A DNA stretch of 64,000 bases from Sphingomonas horti (GTDB lineage Bacteria > Pseudomonadota > Alphaproteobacteria > Sphingomonadales > Sphingomonadaceae). Numbering within the stretch: the first letter of the stretch is position 1; each line of letters opens with the position of its first letter. The stretch is taken from NCBI RefSeq assembly GCF_009753715.1, contig NZ_WQMS01000008.1:45172-109171 (forward strand). The letters run 5' to 3'. Under the pieces are notes generated by a model. The model did no database searches and was not told the origin of the DNA. It worked only from the letters and a program-made list of their open reading frames with translations. Position numbers and translations under genes: made by a program. Shown in pieces: positions 15,570 to 24,621 of this stretch.

Positions 15570-16016
15570 TCAGCCCGGCCGGCGGCGGATCAGCCCGATC
15601 GAGGTCAGCGTCATCACCGGCTCGTCATGCTGGTTGAAGACAGTGGTGCGGCCCCGGTACGATCCCATGTCGGGCCGGCTTTTCGACGGCGTCTTGTCCA
15701 GGACCTCGCTTTCGGCGCGCAGCGTGTCGCCCGGATAGACGGGCCTCAGCCAGCGCAGCTCGTCGATGCCGGGCGAGCCGAGCCCCGCCTGCTGCTCGGT
15801 CCGCATATGCTCGACCAGCATCCGCATCAGCATCGCGCAGGTGTGCCAGCCGGAGGCGGAGAGGCGGCCGAAATAAGTCTGGGCCGCCGCCTCGTCGGAG
15901 AGGTGGAACGGCTGCGGGTCGTATTTCGAGGCGAACTCGATCACTTCCTCGCGCGTGACCTCGTAGCGGCCGAAGCTGGACCGCGCGCCGACCTCGATGT
16001 CTTCCCAGTAACGCAT
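15570..16016 (-). CDS. MaoC-like hot-dog dehydratase
   Basis: A 148-residue cytosolic protein of the MaoC/R-hydratase family, which hydrates or dehydrates acyl-CoA thioesters. MRYWEDIEVGARSSFGRYEVT opens the domain. The catalytic signature is around FASKYDPQPFHLSDEAA, with an Asp and a His as in (R)-enoyl-CoA hydratases. SASGWHTCAMLMRM and WLRPVYPGDTLRAE are standard hot-dog helix and strand motifs. The ATG at 16016 is chosen over an upstream start at 16073 because the extra 19 residues come from the solo repeat (copy C). It is the last gene of a leftward series starting at rplY. The natural substrate is unknown. Confidence 0.88.
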   Translation of the reverse strand: MRYWEDIEVGARSSFGRYEVTREEVIEFASKYDPQPFHLSDEAAAQTYFGRLSASGWHTCAMLMRMLVEHMRTEQQAGLGSPGIDELRWLRPVYPGDTLRAESEVLDKTPSKSRPDMGSYRGRTTVFNQHDEPVMTLTSIGLIRRRPG

Positions 16017-16030
16017 CAGCGACCCCTTAT

Positions 16031-16085
16031 CGTCACCCCGCGCGGTGTGGGAAGAAGGCCGGTCCCGGGTCAAGCCCGGATGACG
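16031..16085. repeat. Truncated solo copy of the GIY-YIG-element ends (copy C)
   Basis: The right half is nearly complete (GGTCCCGGGTCAAGCCCGG then ATGACG, with one G missing). Only the first ten bases of the left half (CGTCACCCCG) remain. It fills the gap between the phosphodiesterase stop and the maoC start. Confidence 0.7.
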
Positions 16086-16086
16086 A

Positions 16087-17331
16087 TCAGGGGCGTTTCA
16101 GCGTCCGCGAGAAGGTGGCGATCGTCCCGTCGCCGGGATTGGCCTTCACGCCGGCGATCCGCGCGATCAGCGGATAGACGTCGACATTGTCGAAGGCCGC
16201 CACGCGCTGGCCGGCGCGGAAGGCCGGGCCGCTGGCGATGAACAGCGCGGCCATTTCGCGCGCGCGCGGATCATAGCCATGGGCGCCGCCGGTGCGCGGG
16301 CGCTCGGCGGTCGTCTTGCGGATCGTCCAGCCGCTATCGGCCAGGCACTGGTAGGGCGGGACGCGCGGATTGGCGCCGTAATGCAGCGCCGCCGGGAGGT
16401 CCGCCTTCTTCATGCAGCGGACATGATCGTGCGGCTTGAAAAGGGCGGCCTCGAGCGCGGCCTCGCGCCCCGGCACCGCGAACAGCGATGCGTAGGGGCC
16501 GGTCTCCAGCACCCGGTAGTCGGCCGGATTCGCGAGCTGGTCCATCGGGATCGAGCGGTCGGCGCTGATCGGCGCCATGCCGTGGTCGGCGACGATCACC
16601 AGATTCGCGGGCTGGCCGAGCGCGGCGAGCCCGGCGCGCAGCCTGCCGATCGCCGCATCGACGTCGCGCACCGCCTCGGTCGTGCGCGGATCGTCCGGGC
16701 CATATTCATGGCCGGCGGCGTCGACCTCGTCGAAATACAGCGTGACCAGCTTCGGCCGGATCGCGGCCGGGCGGCGCAGCCAGTCGAGCACCGCGTTCAC
16801 CCGCTGCTCGTCGGTCACATAGCCGCTGAACTGCTGCCAGTCGGCGGGGCGCACGCCGCCTTCGAACGGCGTATGAAAGCGATTGGCCTTGTGCCCGCCC
16901 CAGGTGACGTTGGAGCCGGGCCAGAACATCGTGGCGGTGCGGATGCCCTGCTTCTCGGCGCTCACCCAGATCGGCTCCGCCTCGTTCCACCAGAACGGGT
17001 CCTCGCTCGCCATGGTGAAGATCTCGCCGGGCCGGCGCGGGTCTTCCATCATGTTGCCGACGATGCCGTTGCGGTCGGGGCGCCTGCCGGTGACGAGCGT
17101 CCAGTGGTTCGGAAAGGTCAGCGAAGGGTAGGACGGCCGCATCGGCCCGGTGACGCCGGCCTTCGCCAGCGCCGACAGCGTGGGGCTGGCGCCGCGATCC
17201 AGATAATCGGCGCGGAACCCGTCGATCGAGATCAGGATCGTGACGGGCGGCCGCACCGGCGCGCGCTTCGCCTTCGCCGGCGCGGCGGACGGGAGGAGCA
17301 AGGCGAGGAGGGCCGCGACCAATATCGTCAC
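16087..17331 (-). CDS. Exported nucleotide pyrophosphatase/phosphodiesterase
   Basis: A 414-residue enzyme of the alkaline-phosphatase superfamily, NPP type, which hydrolyses phosphodiesters or pyrophosphates with two metals. ISIDGFRADYL supplies metal-ligand D37, and TFPNHWTLVTG carries nucleophile T72. YFDEVDAAGHEYGP and VIVADHGMAP hold the other metal ligands. The chosen GTG at 17331 gives a signal peptide (VTILVAALLALLLPSAAPAKA), so the protein is probably periplasmic. The frame stays open upstream to 17478, but those 49 residues are encoded by repeat copy D and look spurious (RHPGLDPGPT). Thus the repeat edge itself supplies the start codon. It lies between maoC and ychF on the same strand. 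Confidence 0.87.
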   Translation of the reverse strand: MTILVAALLALLLPSAAPAKAKRAPVRPPVTILISIDGFRADYLDRGASPTLSALAKAGVTGPMRPSYPSLTFPNHWTLVTGRRPDRNGIVGNMMEDPRRPGEIFTMASEDPFWWNEAEPIWVSAEKQGIRTATMFWPGSNVTWGGHKANRFHTPFEGGVRPADWQQFSGYVTDEQRVNAVLDWLRRPAAIRPKLVTLYFDEVDAAGHEYGPDDPRTTEAVRDVDAAIGRLRAGLAALGQPANLVIVADHGMAPISADRSIPMDQLANPADYRVLETGPYASLFAVPGREAALEAALFKPHDHVRCMKKADLPAALHYGANPRVPPYQCLADSGWTIRKTTAERPRTGGAHGYDPRAREMAALFIASGPAFRAGQRVAAFDNVDVYPLIARIAGVKANPGDGTIATFSRTLKRP

Positions 17332-17412
17332 CCCGGCCTTGAGCCGGGGCCTGCCTTCTTGTCGGTTGCGTGGAAGGGAGAAGGTGGGTCCCGGATCAAG
17401 TCCGGGATGACG
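17326..17412. repeat. Solo copy of the GIY-YIG-element ends (copy D)
   Basis: 87 bases with both halves intact, starting CGTCACCCCGGCCTTGAGCC and ending CCGGGATGACG. Hairpin cores are CCCCGGC-CTTGA-GCCGGGG and CCCGGA-TCAAG-TCCGGG. The left edge holds the GTG used as start of the phosphodiesterase gene. Confidence 0.82.
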
Positions 17413-17431
17413 ATCGCTTTGCATGCGGCCG

Positions 17432-18532
17432 CTACACATTGAACCGGAACAGCATGACGTCGCCGTCCTGAACCACATAGTCCTTGCCTTCCTGACGGAG
17501 TTTGCCGGCCTCGCGGGCGCCCGCCTCGCCGCCGTACTTCACATAATCATCGAACGCGATGGTCTCGGCGCGGATGAAGCCGCGTTCGAAATCGGTGTGG
17601 ATCTCTCCGGCGGCCTGCGGCGCCTTGGCGCCCTTGTGCACGGTCCAGGCGCGCGCTTCCTTGGGGCCGGCGGTGAAGAAAGTGATCAGGTGCAGCAGCG
17701 CGTAGCCGGCGCGGATCACGCGGGCGAGGCCGGTTTCGGCAAGGCCCAGATCGGCAAGGAACGCCTGCCGCTCCTCGGGATCGAGCGTCGCGATCTCCGC
17801 CTCGATCGCGGCGGAGACGACGACCGCCTCCGCCCCTTCGGCCTTGGCCTTCTCGAACACGCGGGCGGACAATGCGTTGCCCTCGGCTGCGTCGCCTTCG
17901 TCGACGTTGCAGACATACAGAACGGGCTTCGAGGTCAGCAATTGCGCCTGCTCGAAATGGCGGCGTTCCTCGTCATCCTTGGGCTGGGTGAGGCGGGCGG
18001 GCTTGCCTTCCCGCAGCAGCTCCAGTGCCTGGCCGAGCACGGAAGCGGCGATCTTCGATTCCTTGTCGCCGGTCTGACCGCGCTTGACGAGGTTCGGGAC
18101 GCGCTTCTCAAGGCTCTCCAGGTCGGCGAGCATCAACTCGGTCTCGACTGTTTCGGCATCCGCGATCGGATCGACCTTGCCCTCGACATGGGTCACGTCG
18201 CCGCCTTCGAAGCAGCGCAGCACGTGCACGATCGCGTCCACCTCGCGGATGTTGGCGAGGAACTGGTTGCCGAGGCCCTCGCCCTTCGACGCGCCGCGCA
18301 CCAGCCCGGCGATGTCGACGAACGCCAGCTGCGTCTCGATCTTCTTCGCGGAGCCGGCGACCTGCTGCAGCTTGTCGAGCCGCGGATCGGGGACGGCGAC
18401 CTGGCCGACATTCGGCTCGATCGTGCAGAACGGATAATTAGCCGCCTGCGCCGCCGCCGTCTCGGTCAGCGCATTGAAAAGAGTGGACTTGCCGACATTC
18501 GGCAAGCCGACGATACCGCAACGAAAGCCCAA
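17432..18532 (-). CDS. ychF: Obg-family ribosome-binding ATPase YchF/OLA1
   Basis: A 366-residue cytosolic P-loop ATPase that binds ribosomes and takes part in stress responses. G1 is [12 protein letters not shown] (about 7-18), switch region [12 protein letters not shown]3 DIAGLV; the G4 motif differs from GTPases ([11 protein letters not shown]), as in the ATP-preferring YchF group. The C-terminal TGS domain includes [16 protein letters not shown] and [19 protein letters not shown]. Standard length. Its place next to pth and rplY is a very widespread arrangement. Start ATG at 18532. Confidence 0.97.
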   Translation of the reverse strand: MGFRCGIVGLPNVGKSTLFNALTETAAAQAANYPFCTIEPNVGQVAVPDPRLDKLQQVAGSAKKIETQLAFVDIAGLVRGASKGEGLGNQFLANIREVDAIVHVLRCFEGGDVTHVEGKVDPIADAETVETELMLADLESLEKRVPNLVKRGQTGDKESKIAASVLGQALELLREGKPARLTQPKDDEERRHFEQAQLLTSKPVLYVCNVDEGDAAEGNALSARVFEKAKAEGAEAVVVSAAIEAEIATLDPEERQAFLADLGLAETGLARVIRAGYALLHLITFFTAGPKEARAWTVHKGAKAPQAAGEIHTDFERGFIRAETIAFDDYVKYGGEAGAREAGKLRQEGKDYVVQDGDVMLFRFNV

Positions 18533-18547
18533 CGTGATACTCCGAAA

Positions 18548-19045
18548 TTACAGGCAAGGGTTCAGAACGGGTGGACGCGGAACAGCAAGCATCTTCGCCG
18601 TGCGCTCGCGGATTTCCCGTGCGCCTTCTCGATGCAACAGCTGATACATGTTTTCGCCGTCCCCGACGCAGATGGCTTCTCGCTTTGCCATCTCGATCCT
18701 CTGCCGGGCCGCTGCCTCGATCTCCGCTTGTGATGTCGAACTGTTTGCGGCGATGAATGCATGGATATCGCGAAGAGCGTCGCCAAGTGCCGCGTCGATA
18801 TCCTTGTCATCCGGATGACACTTTTCGCCGATGGCTTTCATTTCCAGGTTGATCATCCAGCTACACAGCACCGCGCCATTCTCAGCATCTTCCCGAAAGA
18901 ATTTTGGGTCGGTCTGAGCATTCGGAGGGCCGCGCCCAGCCGCTTCGGTCGCGCCAAAGATGGGAGCCGCGAGAAGGCTGAGACCCATGGCTATTCCGCT
19001 GGCGAGGACAAATAATGCGGACTTTTGATGGCCAGGCATAAGCAT
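18548..19045 (-). CDS. Exported protein of unknown function
   Basis: A 165-residue protein with a signal peptide (about residues 8-32, ALFVLASGIAMGLSLLAAPIFG). The mature part is helical and charged, with cysteines at about 61, 76, 125 and 164 that could pair in the periplasm. Nothing in it matches a family I recognise. It sits between pth (8 bases upstream in transcript order) and ychF, so it is probably co-transcribed with them; this is an unusual insertion into the ychF-pth pair. ATG at 19045, or two codons later, can start it. Confidence 0.6.
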   Translation of the reverse strand: MLMPGHQKSALFVLASGIAMGLSLLAAPIFGATEAAGRGPPNAQTDPKFFREDAENGAVLCSWMINLEMKAIGEKCHPDDKDIDAALGDALRDIHAFIAANSSTSQAEIEAAARQRIEMAKREAICVGDGENMYQLLHREGAREIRERTAKMLAVPRPPVLNPCL

Positions 19046-19052
19046 GAAAGCG

Positions 19053-19625
19053 TTAGCCGCTCGCCAGCCGCAGCGCCACGTCGTTCATGAAGCGGGCGTC
19101 GTCACCTTTCGCCAGCCATTCGGCTTCGGCGGCGATGGCGCCCAGCGTATCGGACAGGGGCTCGATCTCGGCCTTGGCGAAATTGCCGAGGACATGGCCG
19201 GTGACCTTGTCCTTGTGGCCGGGGTGGCCGATGCCCAGCCGCACGCGGCGGAAATCCGGCCCGAGATGCGCGTCCAGGCTGCGGATGCCGTTATGGCCGG
19301 CGGTGCCGCCGCCGACCCGCACCTTCACCTTGAACGGGGCGAGGTCGAGCTCATCGTAGAACGCCGTCACGTCCTCGGGCGCGAGCTTGTAGAAGCGCAT
19401 CGCCTCGCCCGCCGCGCGGCCGCTTTCGTTCATGAAGGTCGCGGGCTTCAGCAGCAGGATCTTTTCGCCGCCGATCCGGCCTTCCTGGGTCCAGCCCTGG
19501 AAAGCGCGCCTGGGGGGCGAGAAGTCATGCACCTCGGCGATCGCGTCGACCGCCATGAAGCCGACATTGTGCCGGTGCATCGCATACAGCGCGCCCGGAT
19601 TGCCGAGGCCGACCCAGATTTGCAT
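19053..19625 (-). CDS. pth: Peptidyl-tRNA hydrolase
   Basis: A 190-residue enzyme that releases peptides from dropped-off peptidyl-tRNA. WVGLGNPG (4-11) and MHRHNVGF contain the catalytic H19 and the substrate asparagine (usual form TRHNVGF). LLKPATFMNESGRA and FYDELDLAPFKVKVRVGGGTAGHNGIRSL carry the conserved Asn and Asp. The start at 19625 is preferred to 19700 because the extension is encoded by repeat copy E. Forms a transcription unit with rplY upstream and ychF downstream. Confidence 0.97.
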   Translation of the reverse strand: MQIWVGLGNPGALYAMHRHNVGFMAVDAIAEVHDFSPPRRAFQGWTQEGRIGGEKILLLKPATFMNESGRAAGEAMRFYKLAPEDVTAFYDELDLAPFKVKVRVGGGTAGHNGIRSLDAHLGPDFRRVRLGIGHPGHKDKVTGHVLGNFAKAEIEPLSDTLGAIAAEAEWLAKGDDARFMNDVALRLASG

Positions 19626-19637
19626 GGTGCTGGCGAT

Positions 19638-19713
19638 CGTCACCCCGGGCTCGACCCGGGACCCACCTGCCCTTGCAAAGAAAGGTGGGCCCGGGATCAA
19701 GCCCGGGGTGACG
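19638..19713. repeat. Solo copy of the GIY-YIG-element ends (copy E)
   Basis: 76 bases starting CGTCACCCCGGGCTCGACCC and ending GCCCGGGGTGACG, two inverted halves with a short centre. It fills the gap between the rplY stop and the pth start. Confidence 0.82.
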
Positions 19714-19720
19714 ACGGAGC

Positions 19721-20338
19721 TTAGCCCTCGCCGCCTTCGGCTTCGGTCGTCGGCGTCTCGTTGTCGCCTTCGGCGCTCTTCAGGCCGGACGGCGCGACGA
19801 TGGTGGCGATCGTGAAGTCGCGGTCGGTGATCGCCGACTGGACGCCGGCCGGCAACGCCACATGACTGATATGGATCGACTCGCCGACTTCGAAGCCCTT
19901 GAGGTCGATCACGATCTCGTCAGGGATCTCGGCCGCGTCGCAGATCAGCTCAAGCTCATGGCGCACGACGTTCAGCACGCCGCCGCGCTTCAGGCCCGGC
20001 GAGGCCTCTTCGTTCTCGAAGCGGACCGGCACGCCGACCGTCACGGCCGCATGCTCGCCGATGCGCAGGAAATCGACATGGAGCGGGCGATCGGTGACGG
20101 GATGGAACTGCACGTCCTTGGGGAGCGTGCGCACGCCGTTCACCATCACCACCGAATTGGTGAAGAAGCCGGTGTTCAGGAGCTTCATCAGCTCCCGTTC
20201 CTCGACGTGGATGCCCTGCGGCTCTTCCTTGTTGCCGTAAATGACGGCGGGCACGCGGCCTTGGCGGCGAAGGTCACGGGAGGCTCCCTTGCCAGCCCGC
20301 TCGCGCACCTCGGCCGACAGCGTCAGCGTCTCGCTCAT
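19721..20338 (-). CDS. rplY: 50S ribosomal protein L25, long (Ctc) form
   Basis: A 205-residue 5S rRNA-binding protein. The N-terminal L25 domain ([25 protein letters not shown]...VIYGNKE) is followed by the beta-rich TL5 domain ([21 protein letters not shown] and [12 protein letters not shown]) and an acidic tail ([16 protein letters not shown]). ATG at 20338 is chosen because it opens the L25 domain; upstream in-frame codons are unrelated. First gene of rplY-pth-unknown-ychF. Confidence 0.97.
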   Translation of the reverse strand: MSETLTLSAEVRERAGKGASRDLRRQGRVPAVIYGNKEEPQGIHVEERELMKLLNTGFFTNSVVMVNGVRTLPKDVQFHPVTDRPLHVDFLRIGEHAAVTVGVPVRFENEEASPGLKRGGVLNVVRHELELICDAAEIPDEIVIDLKGFEVGESIHISHVALPAGVQSAITDRDFTIATIVAPSGLKSAEGDNETPTTEAEGGEG

Positions 20339-20481
20339 CGCATGTCTCCAAGTGTTCGATGGTTCATGTACAACCGCCACGCCTCCAGGGATGACCATGA
20401 CGGAAGCCGGGGCGCATAGCGGGGGAGGGGGCAGAATGCAACCAGGCGTTGCCGATCCAGGCTCGCTGCGCTTCGCTCTGG

Positions 20482-20536
20482 CCCTCACCCTCCCACTCGC
20501 CTACAGGGCTCCCCCTCCCGCAGGCGGGAGAGGGGG
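20482..20536. repeat. CCCTC/GAGGG palindromic repeat
   Basis: Reads CCCTCACCCTCCCA ... CCCTCCCG-CAGG-CGGGAGAGGG in the gap between rplY and the TraB gene. It shares CCCTCACCCTCCCA and the closing CGGGAGAGGG hairpin with the repeat at 23868-24018. The other roughly 150 bases of the 204-bp gap should hold the rplY promoter, but no clear boxes stand out. Confidence 0.6.
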
Positions 20537-20542
20537 CTGGAT

Positions 20543-21415
20543 TTACTGCACCCGTTCGACCTTCAGGCCCTGCTTCCGGAGCAGGTCGATGACCGAACCG
20601 TTGCCCGCCAGATGGCCGGCGCCGACGGCAACCAGCACGGTTCCCGGCTGATCGAGCCGCTGCTTCAGCCAATCGACCCAGTTGGCGTTGCGCTGGTCGA
20701 TCAGCACATGCGCGATTTCCGGCGCCTTTTTCAGCTCGTCGTCGAACGTACGGGCGATCGCGCCGGTGTCGCCGGACGACCAGGCCGTGAGCATCTTGCG
20801 GAAATCGGCGCTCGCATTCTTCACGTCATCGATCATGCTGACGAGCAGCTTGCGCTGGGTCGCCTCCGGCATCGTGTCGAAATAGCCGAGCTGCTGCTCG
20901 GTGGTCTCCAGCCCTTCGACCGGGCGGCCCTTGAACGCGTTGCGGAGCTGGTTCTCGACGCCGTTATCGGCCGACGCGCCCATGCCGGCATACATCGACG
21001 CGCCGATCGTGACCGCGACGGCCCAGGTTTCCATATGGTCGAGCTGCTCGGGCTTCAGCCCCGCCTTCCCGATCGCGGCAGCCAGCGCGGCGCGCTTGCT
21101 ATCAGGCACGCGGTCGAGGATCGGCGGCAAGCCGGGCGACAGGGCGAGGCGGCGATAGACCTCCGCAACCTTTGTCTTGTCGTCCTGGTCGTTGATCTCC
21201 AGCACCAGCTCCTTCGCCTGGCCGACGGTCTGGTCGAACCTGGGCGTCCGCCATTTGAGGTCGTCCGGCAGCACATGGACGGTGCCGAACAGATAGATCG
21301 TCGTGTCCGGATCGGAGAGCTTCCACATGGCGGGCTTGGCCTGGGGAGCGGCGGGCGCCGCGCTGCCGCAGGCGGCGAGGGCGACGGTGAGGAGGAGAGT
21401 GGCGAAGTTGCGCAT
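20543..21415 (-). CDS. TraB/GumN-family lipoprotein
   Basis: A 290-residue protein with a lipobox signal MRNFATLLLTVALAAC (C16). The TraB/GumN fold is marked by TIYLFGTVHVLPDDLKW with its conserved G-x-x-H, a middle GLETTEQQLGYFD, and the closing LVAVGAGHLAGNGSVIDLLRKQG. These motifs place it in the Tiki/TraB/ChaN-related superfamily, thought to be metalloproteases or haem binders. The bacterial function is not established. Monocistronic as far as can be seen. Confidence 0.88.
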   Translation of the reverse strand: MRNFATLLLTVALAACGSAAPAAPQAKPAMWKLSDPDTTIYLFGTVHVLPDDLKWRTPRFDQTVGQAKELVLEINDQDDKTKVAEVYRRLALSPGLPPILDRVPDSKRAALAAAIGKAGLKPEQLDHMETWAVAVTIGASMYAGMGASADNGVENQLRNAFKGRPVEGLETTEQQLGYFDTMPEATQRKLLVSMIDDVKNASADFRKMLTAWSSGDTGAIARTFDDELKKAPEIAHVLIDQRNANWVDWLKQRLDQPGTVLVAVGAGHLAGNGSVIDLLRKQGLKVERVQ

Positions 21416-21491
21416 CGCGCCGGCTTATCGCCGCAAGGATGAACGAAGCGCAACCGGGGAGCGCGAAGAGGTTAAATGACCGGAATTTCCG

Positions 21492-21689
21492 TCAGCCCAG
21501 GATCGCGCCCTTGCAGCCTTCGGCGTTGCCGCGGGGGGCGAGGAAGGCGGGCATCGACGTGGAGCGGCGGTCGACGCAGCGCTCGGCGCGCTGGATCAGG
21601 ACCGGGCGCAGGCCGGCAGGGAGACCAGGCTGCCGCGCAAGCTGGCGGTAGAGCCCCTCGCGCCATTCGATGTCGGACGTGCCACCCAT
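21492..21689 (-). CDS. Possible small protein of unknown function
   Basis: A 65-codon frame, MGGTSDIEWREGLYRQLARQ and onward, ending NAEGCKGAILG. It is the only plausible gene in the 350-bp gap between the TraB and cyclophilin genes. The composition looks protein-like (aromatic residues and a regular charge pattern in the first 20 residues). There is no Shine-Dalgarno, and no family is recognised. Confidence 0.3.
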   Translation of the reverse strand: MGGTSDIEWREGLYRQLARQPGLPAGLRPVLIQRAERCVDRRSTSMPAFLAPRGNAEGCKGAILG

Positions 21690-21764
21690 GGACGCTGAAA
21701 CGCGCGCCGTCGGGCGGGGATGCGCTCGTTACGCAGGCGGATGAAAAAATTCCCGCGCCGGCGG

Positions 21765-22385
21765 TCAGTTGCCGCGCCGCGCCGCGGTGATGACGACGGG
21801 CGCGGCCAGATACTGGCCTTTCATCACCCCTTCGCCCTTGTTCGGGTCGGTCGGCTCGGCAAGGACCCGCTTCACCACGTCCATCCCCTCGATGACATGG
21901 CCGAAGGCGGCAAAGCCCTGGTTGTCGCCGGGCGCGGCCGGGTCCGCGTCGAGCGACGGCGTGTCGCCGACCGTGATGAAGAAGTCGCCCGCGCCCGTGC
22001 CCGGCGCATTGCGGGCGAGCGAGATGGTGCCGCTGGTGTGGGTCAGCCTCGTCTTTGTCGTCGGCTCGTGCGCGATCGGCGGCAGCGTCCGCTTCGGCTC
22101 GCCGCGCGTGCCGAACTGGACCAGCCCGTATTGCGGATCGTTGGGTGCCTTGGCGACGCGGTAGAAGGCGGCGCCGTCCAGCTTCTTCTGGTCGACATAG
22201 CGCAGGAAATTGGCGGTGGTGACCGGCGCGCGCTCCTTTTCCAGCTCCAGCACGATCGGCCCTTGGGCCGTGGCCAGCGTCACCCTGACCGTCGCCGGAG
22301 CGGGCGACGGAGACGGCGCGGGGGCCTGCGAAAGGGCTGGAGCGGCGAGCAGCAGGGCGGAAAAGAGAGTAAACAATCGGGTCAT
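21765..22385 (-). CDS. Exported cyclophilin-type peptidyl-prolyl isomerase
   Basis: A 206-residue protein with a signal peptide (MTRLFTLFSALLLAAPALSQA) and a proline/serine linker, followed by a cyclophilin domain. APVTTANFLRYVD, DGAAFYRV, GTISLARNAPGTGAGDFFI and GFAAFGHVIEGMDVVKRV are the family motifs; the FF-I and F-A-FG segments line the active site. It should catalyse cis-trans isomerisation of prolyl bonds in the periplasm. Divergent from clpX; the 212-bp gap between them has no clear promoter match. Confidence 0.92.
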   Translation of the reverse strand: MTRLFTLFSALLLAAPALSQAPAPSPSPAPATVRVTLATAQGPIVLELEKERAPVTTANFLRYVDQKKLDGAAFYRVAKAPNDPQYGLVQFGTRGEPKRTLPPIAHEPTTKTRLTHTSGTISLARNAPGTGAGDFFITVGDTPSLDADPAAPGDNQGFAAFGHVIEGMDVVKRVLAEPTDPNKGEGVMKGQYLAAPVVITAARRGN

Positions 22386-22597
22386 GACTCGCTTTTAGCT
22401 TGAGCCGGCGGCGGTTGCGACCGTCTTGAAGTGCCATGCGCTCAAGCACATATCCGGGCCGGCCAGAAAACTGGTCCACAGTTAACGATATTCGGCGGGG
22501 AACGCGCCCGCATATTCGGCATTGTGGTTTCGGGAGCGAGGGCTAACATGGCCCGAGCTAGCGATGGTCTGCGCTGAGCAGGCCCAAGGGTGAACTG

Positions 22598-23860
<1,263 letters not shown>

Positions 23861-23867
23861 TCGTTAG

Positions 23868-24018
23868 CCCCTCTCCCTTGGGGGAGAGGGCGACTCGCGC
23901 GTCAGCGCGAGCGGGGTGAGGGGGCACAGAGCGAAGCGTAGCGAGCGTGAACGGGCCTGACCCTCACCCTCCCACCGCTTCGCGGCGGGCCCCTCCCTCT
24001 CCCGGAACGGGAGAGGGG
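23868..24018. repeat. Compound CCCTCTCCC palindromic repeat between clpX and the GNAT gene
   Basis: About 150 bases with three hairpins: CCCTCTCCC-TTGG-GGGAGAGGG, a CGCGCGTCAGCGCG segment, and CCCTCTCCCG-GAA-CGGGAGAGGG. It follows the clpX stop and runs into the beginning of the GNAT frame. Same family as 20482-20536 and related to the insertion in rnr. Confidence 0.7.
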
Positions 24019-24621
24019 CCAAATGTCCGCCCAGCCACATCCGCCGACCGCGACGCCGTCTCTCGCCTGCTCGCCGCGGCTTTTTTCGACGATGCGGCGA
24101 TCACCTACATCTTTCCTGATCCGGACGTCCGCCGCGCGCGGCTGGCGCGGTTCTTCGCGATCCTGTTCGACAGCGACGGCAAGGCCGGCCCGCGCTTCGT
24201 TACAGCAGGGGGAGAGGCCGCGACCCTGTGGCGCGGCCCCCGCCGGGCGAAGGTCGGCTGGCTGGAAATGCTGGCGACGGCGGGGCCGCTGCTTCGCACC
24301 CTCGGCACCGCGCTGCCGCGCGCGCTCCGCGTCGGCGACGCGATCGACGCGCACATGCCGGACGGCGACTTTCTCTACCTGCACATCGCCGGCTGCGATC
24401 CGCGCCATCAGGGTCGCGGCCATGGTTCGGCGGCAATCGCCGCGGGGCTGGGGCAGGCGGGCGAGCTGCCGGCCTATCTGGAGACGCCGAACCCGCTGAC
24501 GATCCCGCTCTACACGCGCCACGGCTTCCAGCTGACCGGTGAGTGGCAAGTGCCGAAAGGCGGGCCGCGCTTCTGGTCGATGCTGCGGCCCGCCGGATCG
24601 CTCAGCGCGAGCGCAGCGTAA
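23947..24621 (+). CDS. GNAT-family N-acetyltransferase with repeat-derived 5' end
   Basis: The GNAT domain begins at NVRPATSADRDAVSRLL and has the acetyl-CoA loop CDPRHQGRGHGSAAIAAGL and the closing NPLTIPLYTRHGFQLTGEW. It should transfer an acetyl group to a small amine or protein; the target is unknown. The only in-frame start is GTG at 23947, which makes the first 25 residues (NGPDPHPPTASRRAPPSPG and onward) from the palindromic repeat. The nearby ATG at 24023 is out of frame. Either the repeat replaced the native start or expression is compromised. The 3' end overlaps the convergent TonB receptor gene by 20 bases. 224 residues as written. Confidence 0.75.
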   Translation: MNGPDPHPPTASRRAPPSPGTGEGPNVRPATSADRDAVSRLLAAAFFDDAAITYIFPDPDVRRARLARFFAILFDSDGKAGPRFVTAGGEAATLWRGPRRAKVGWLEMLATAGPLLRTLGTALPRALRVGDAIDAHMPDGDFLYLHIAGCDPRHQGRGHGSAAIAAGLGQAGELPAYLETPNPLTIPLYTRHGFQLTGEWQVPKGGPRFWSMLRPAGSLSASAA

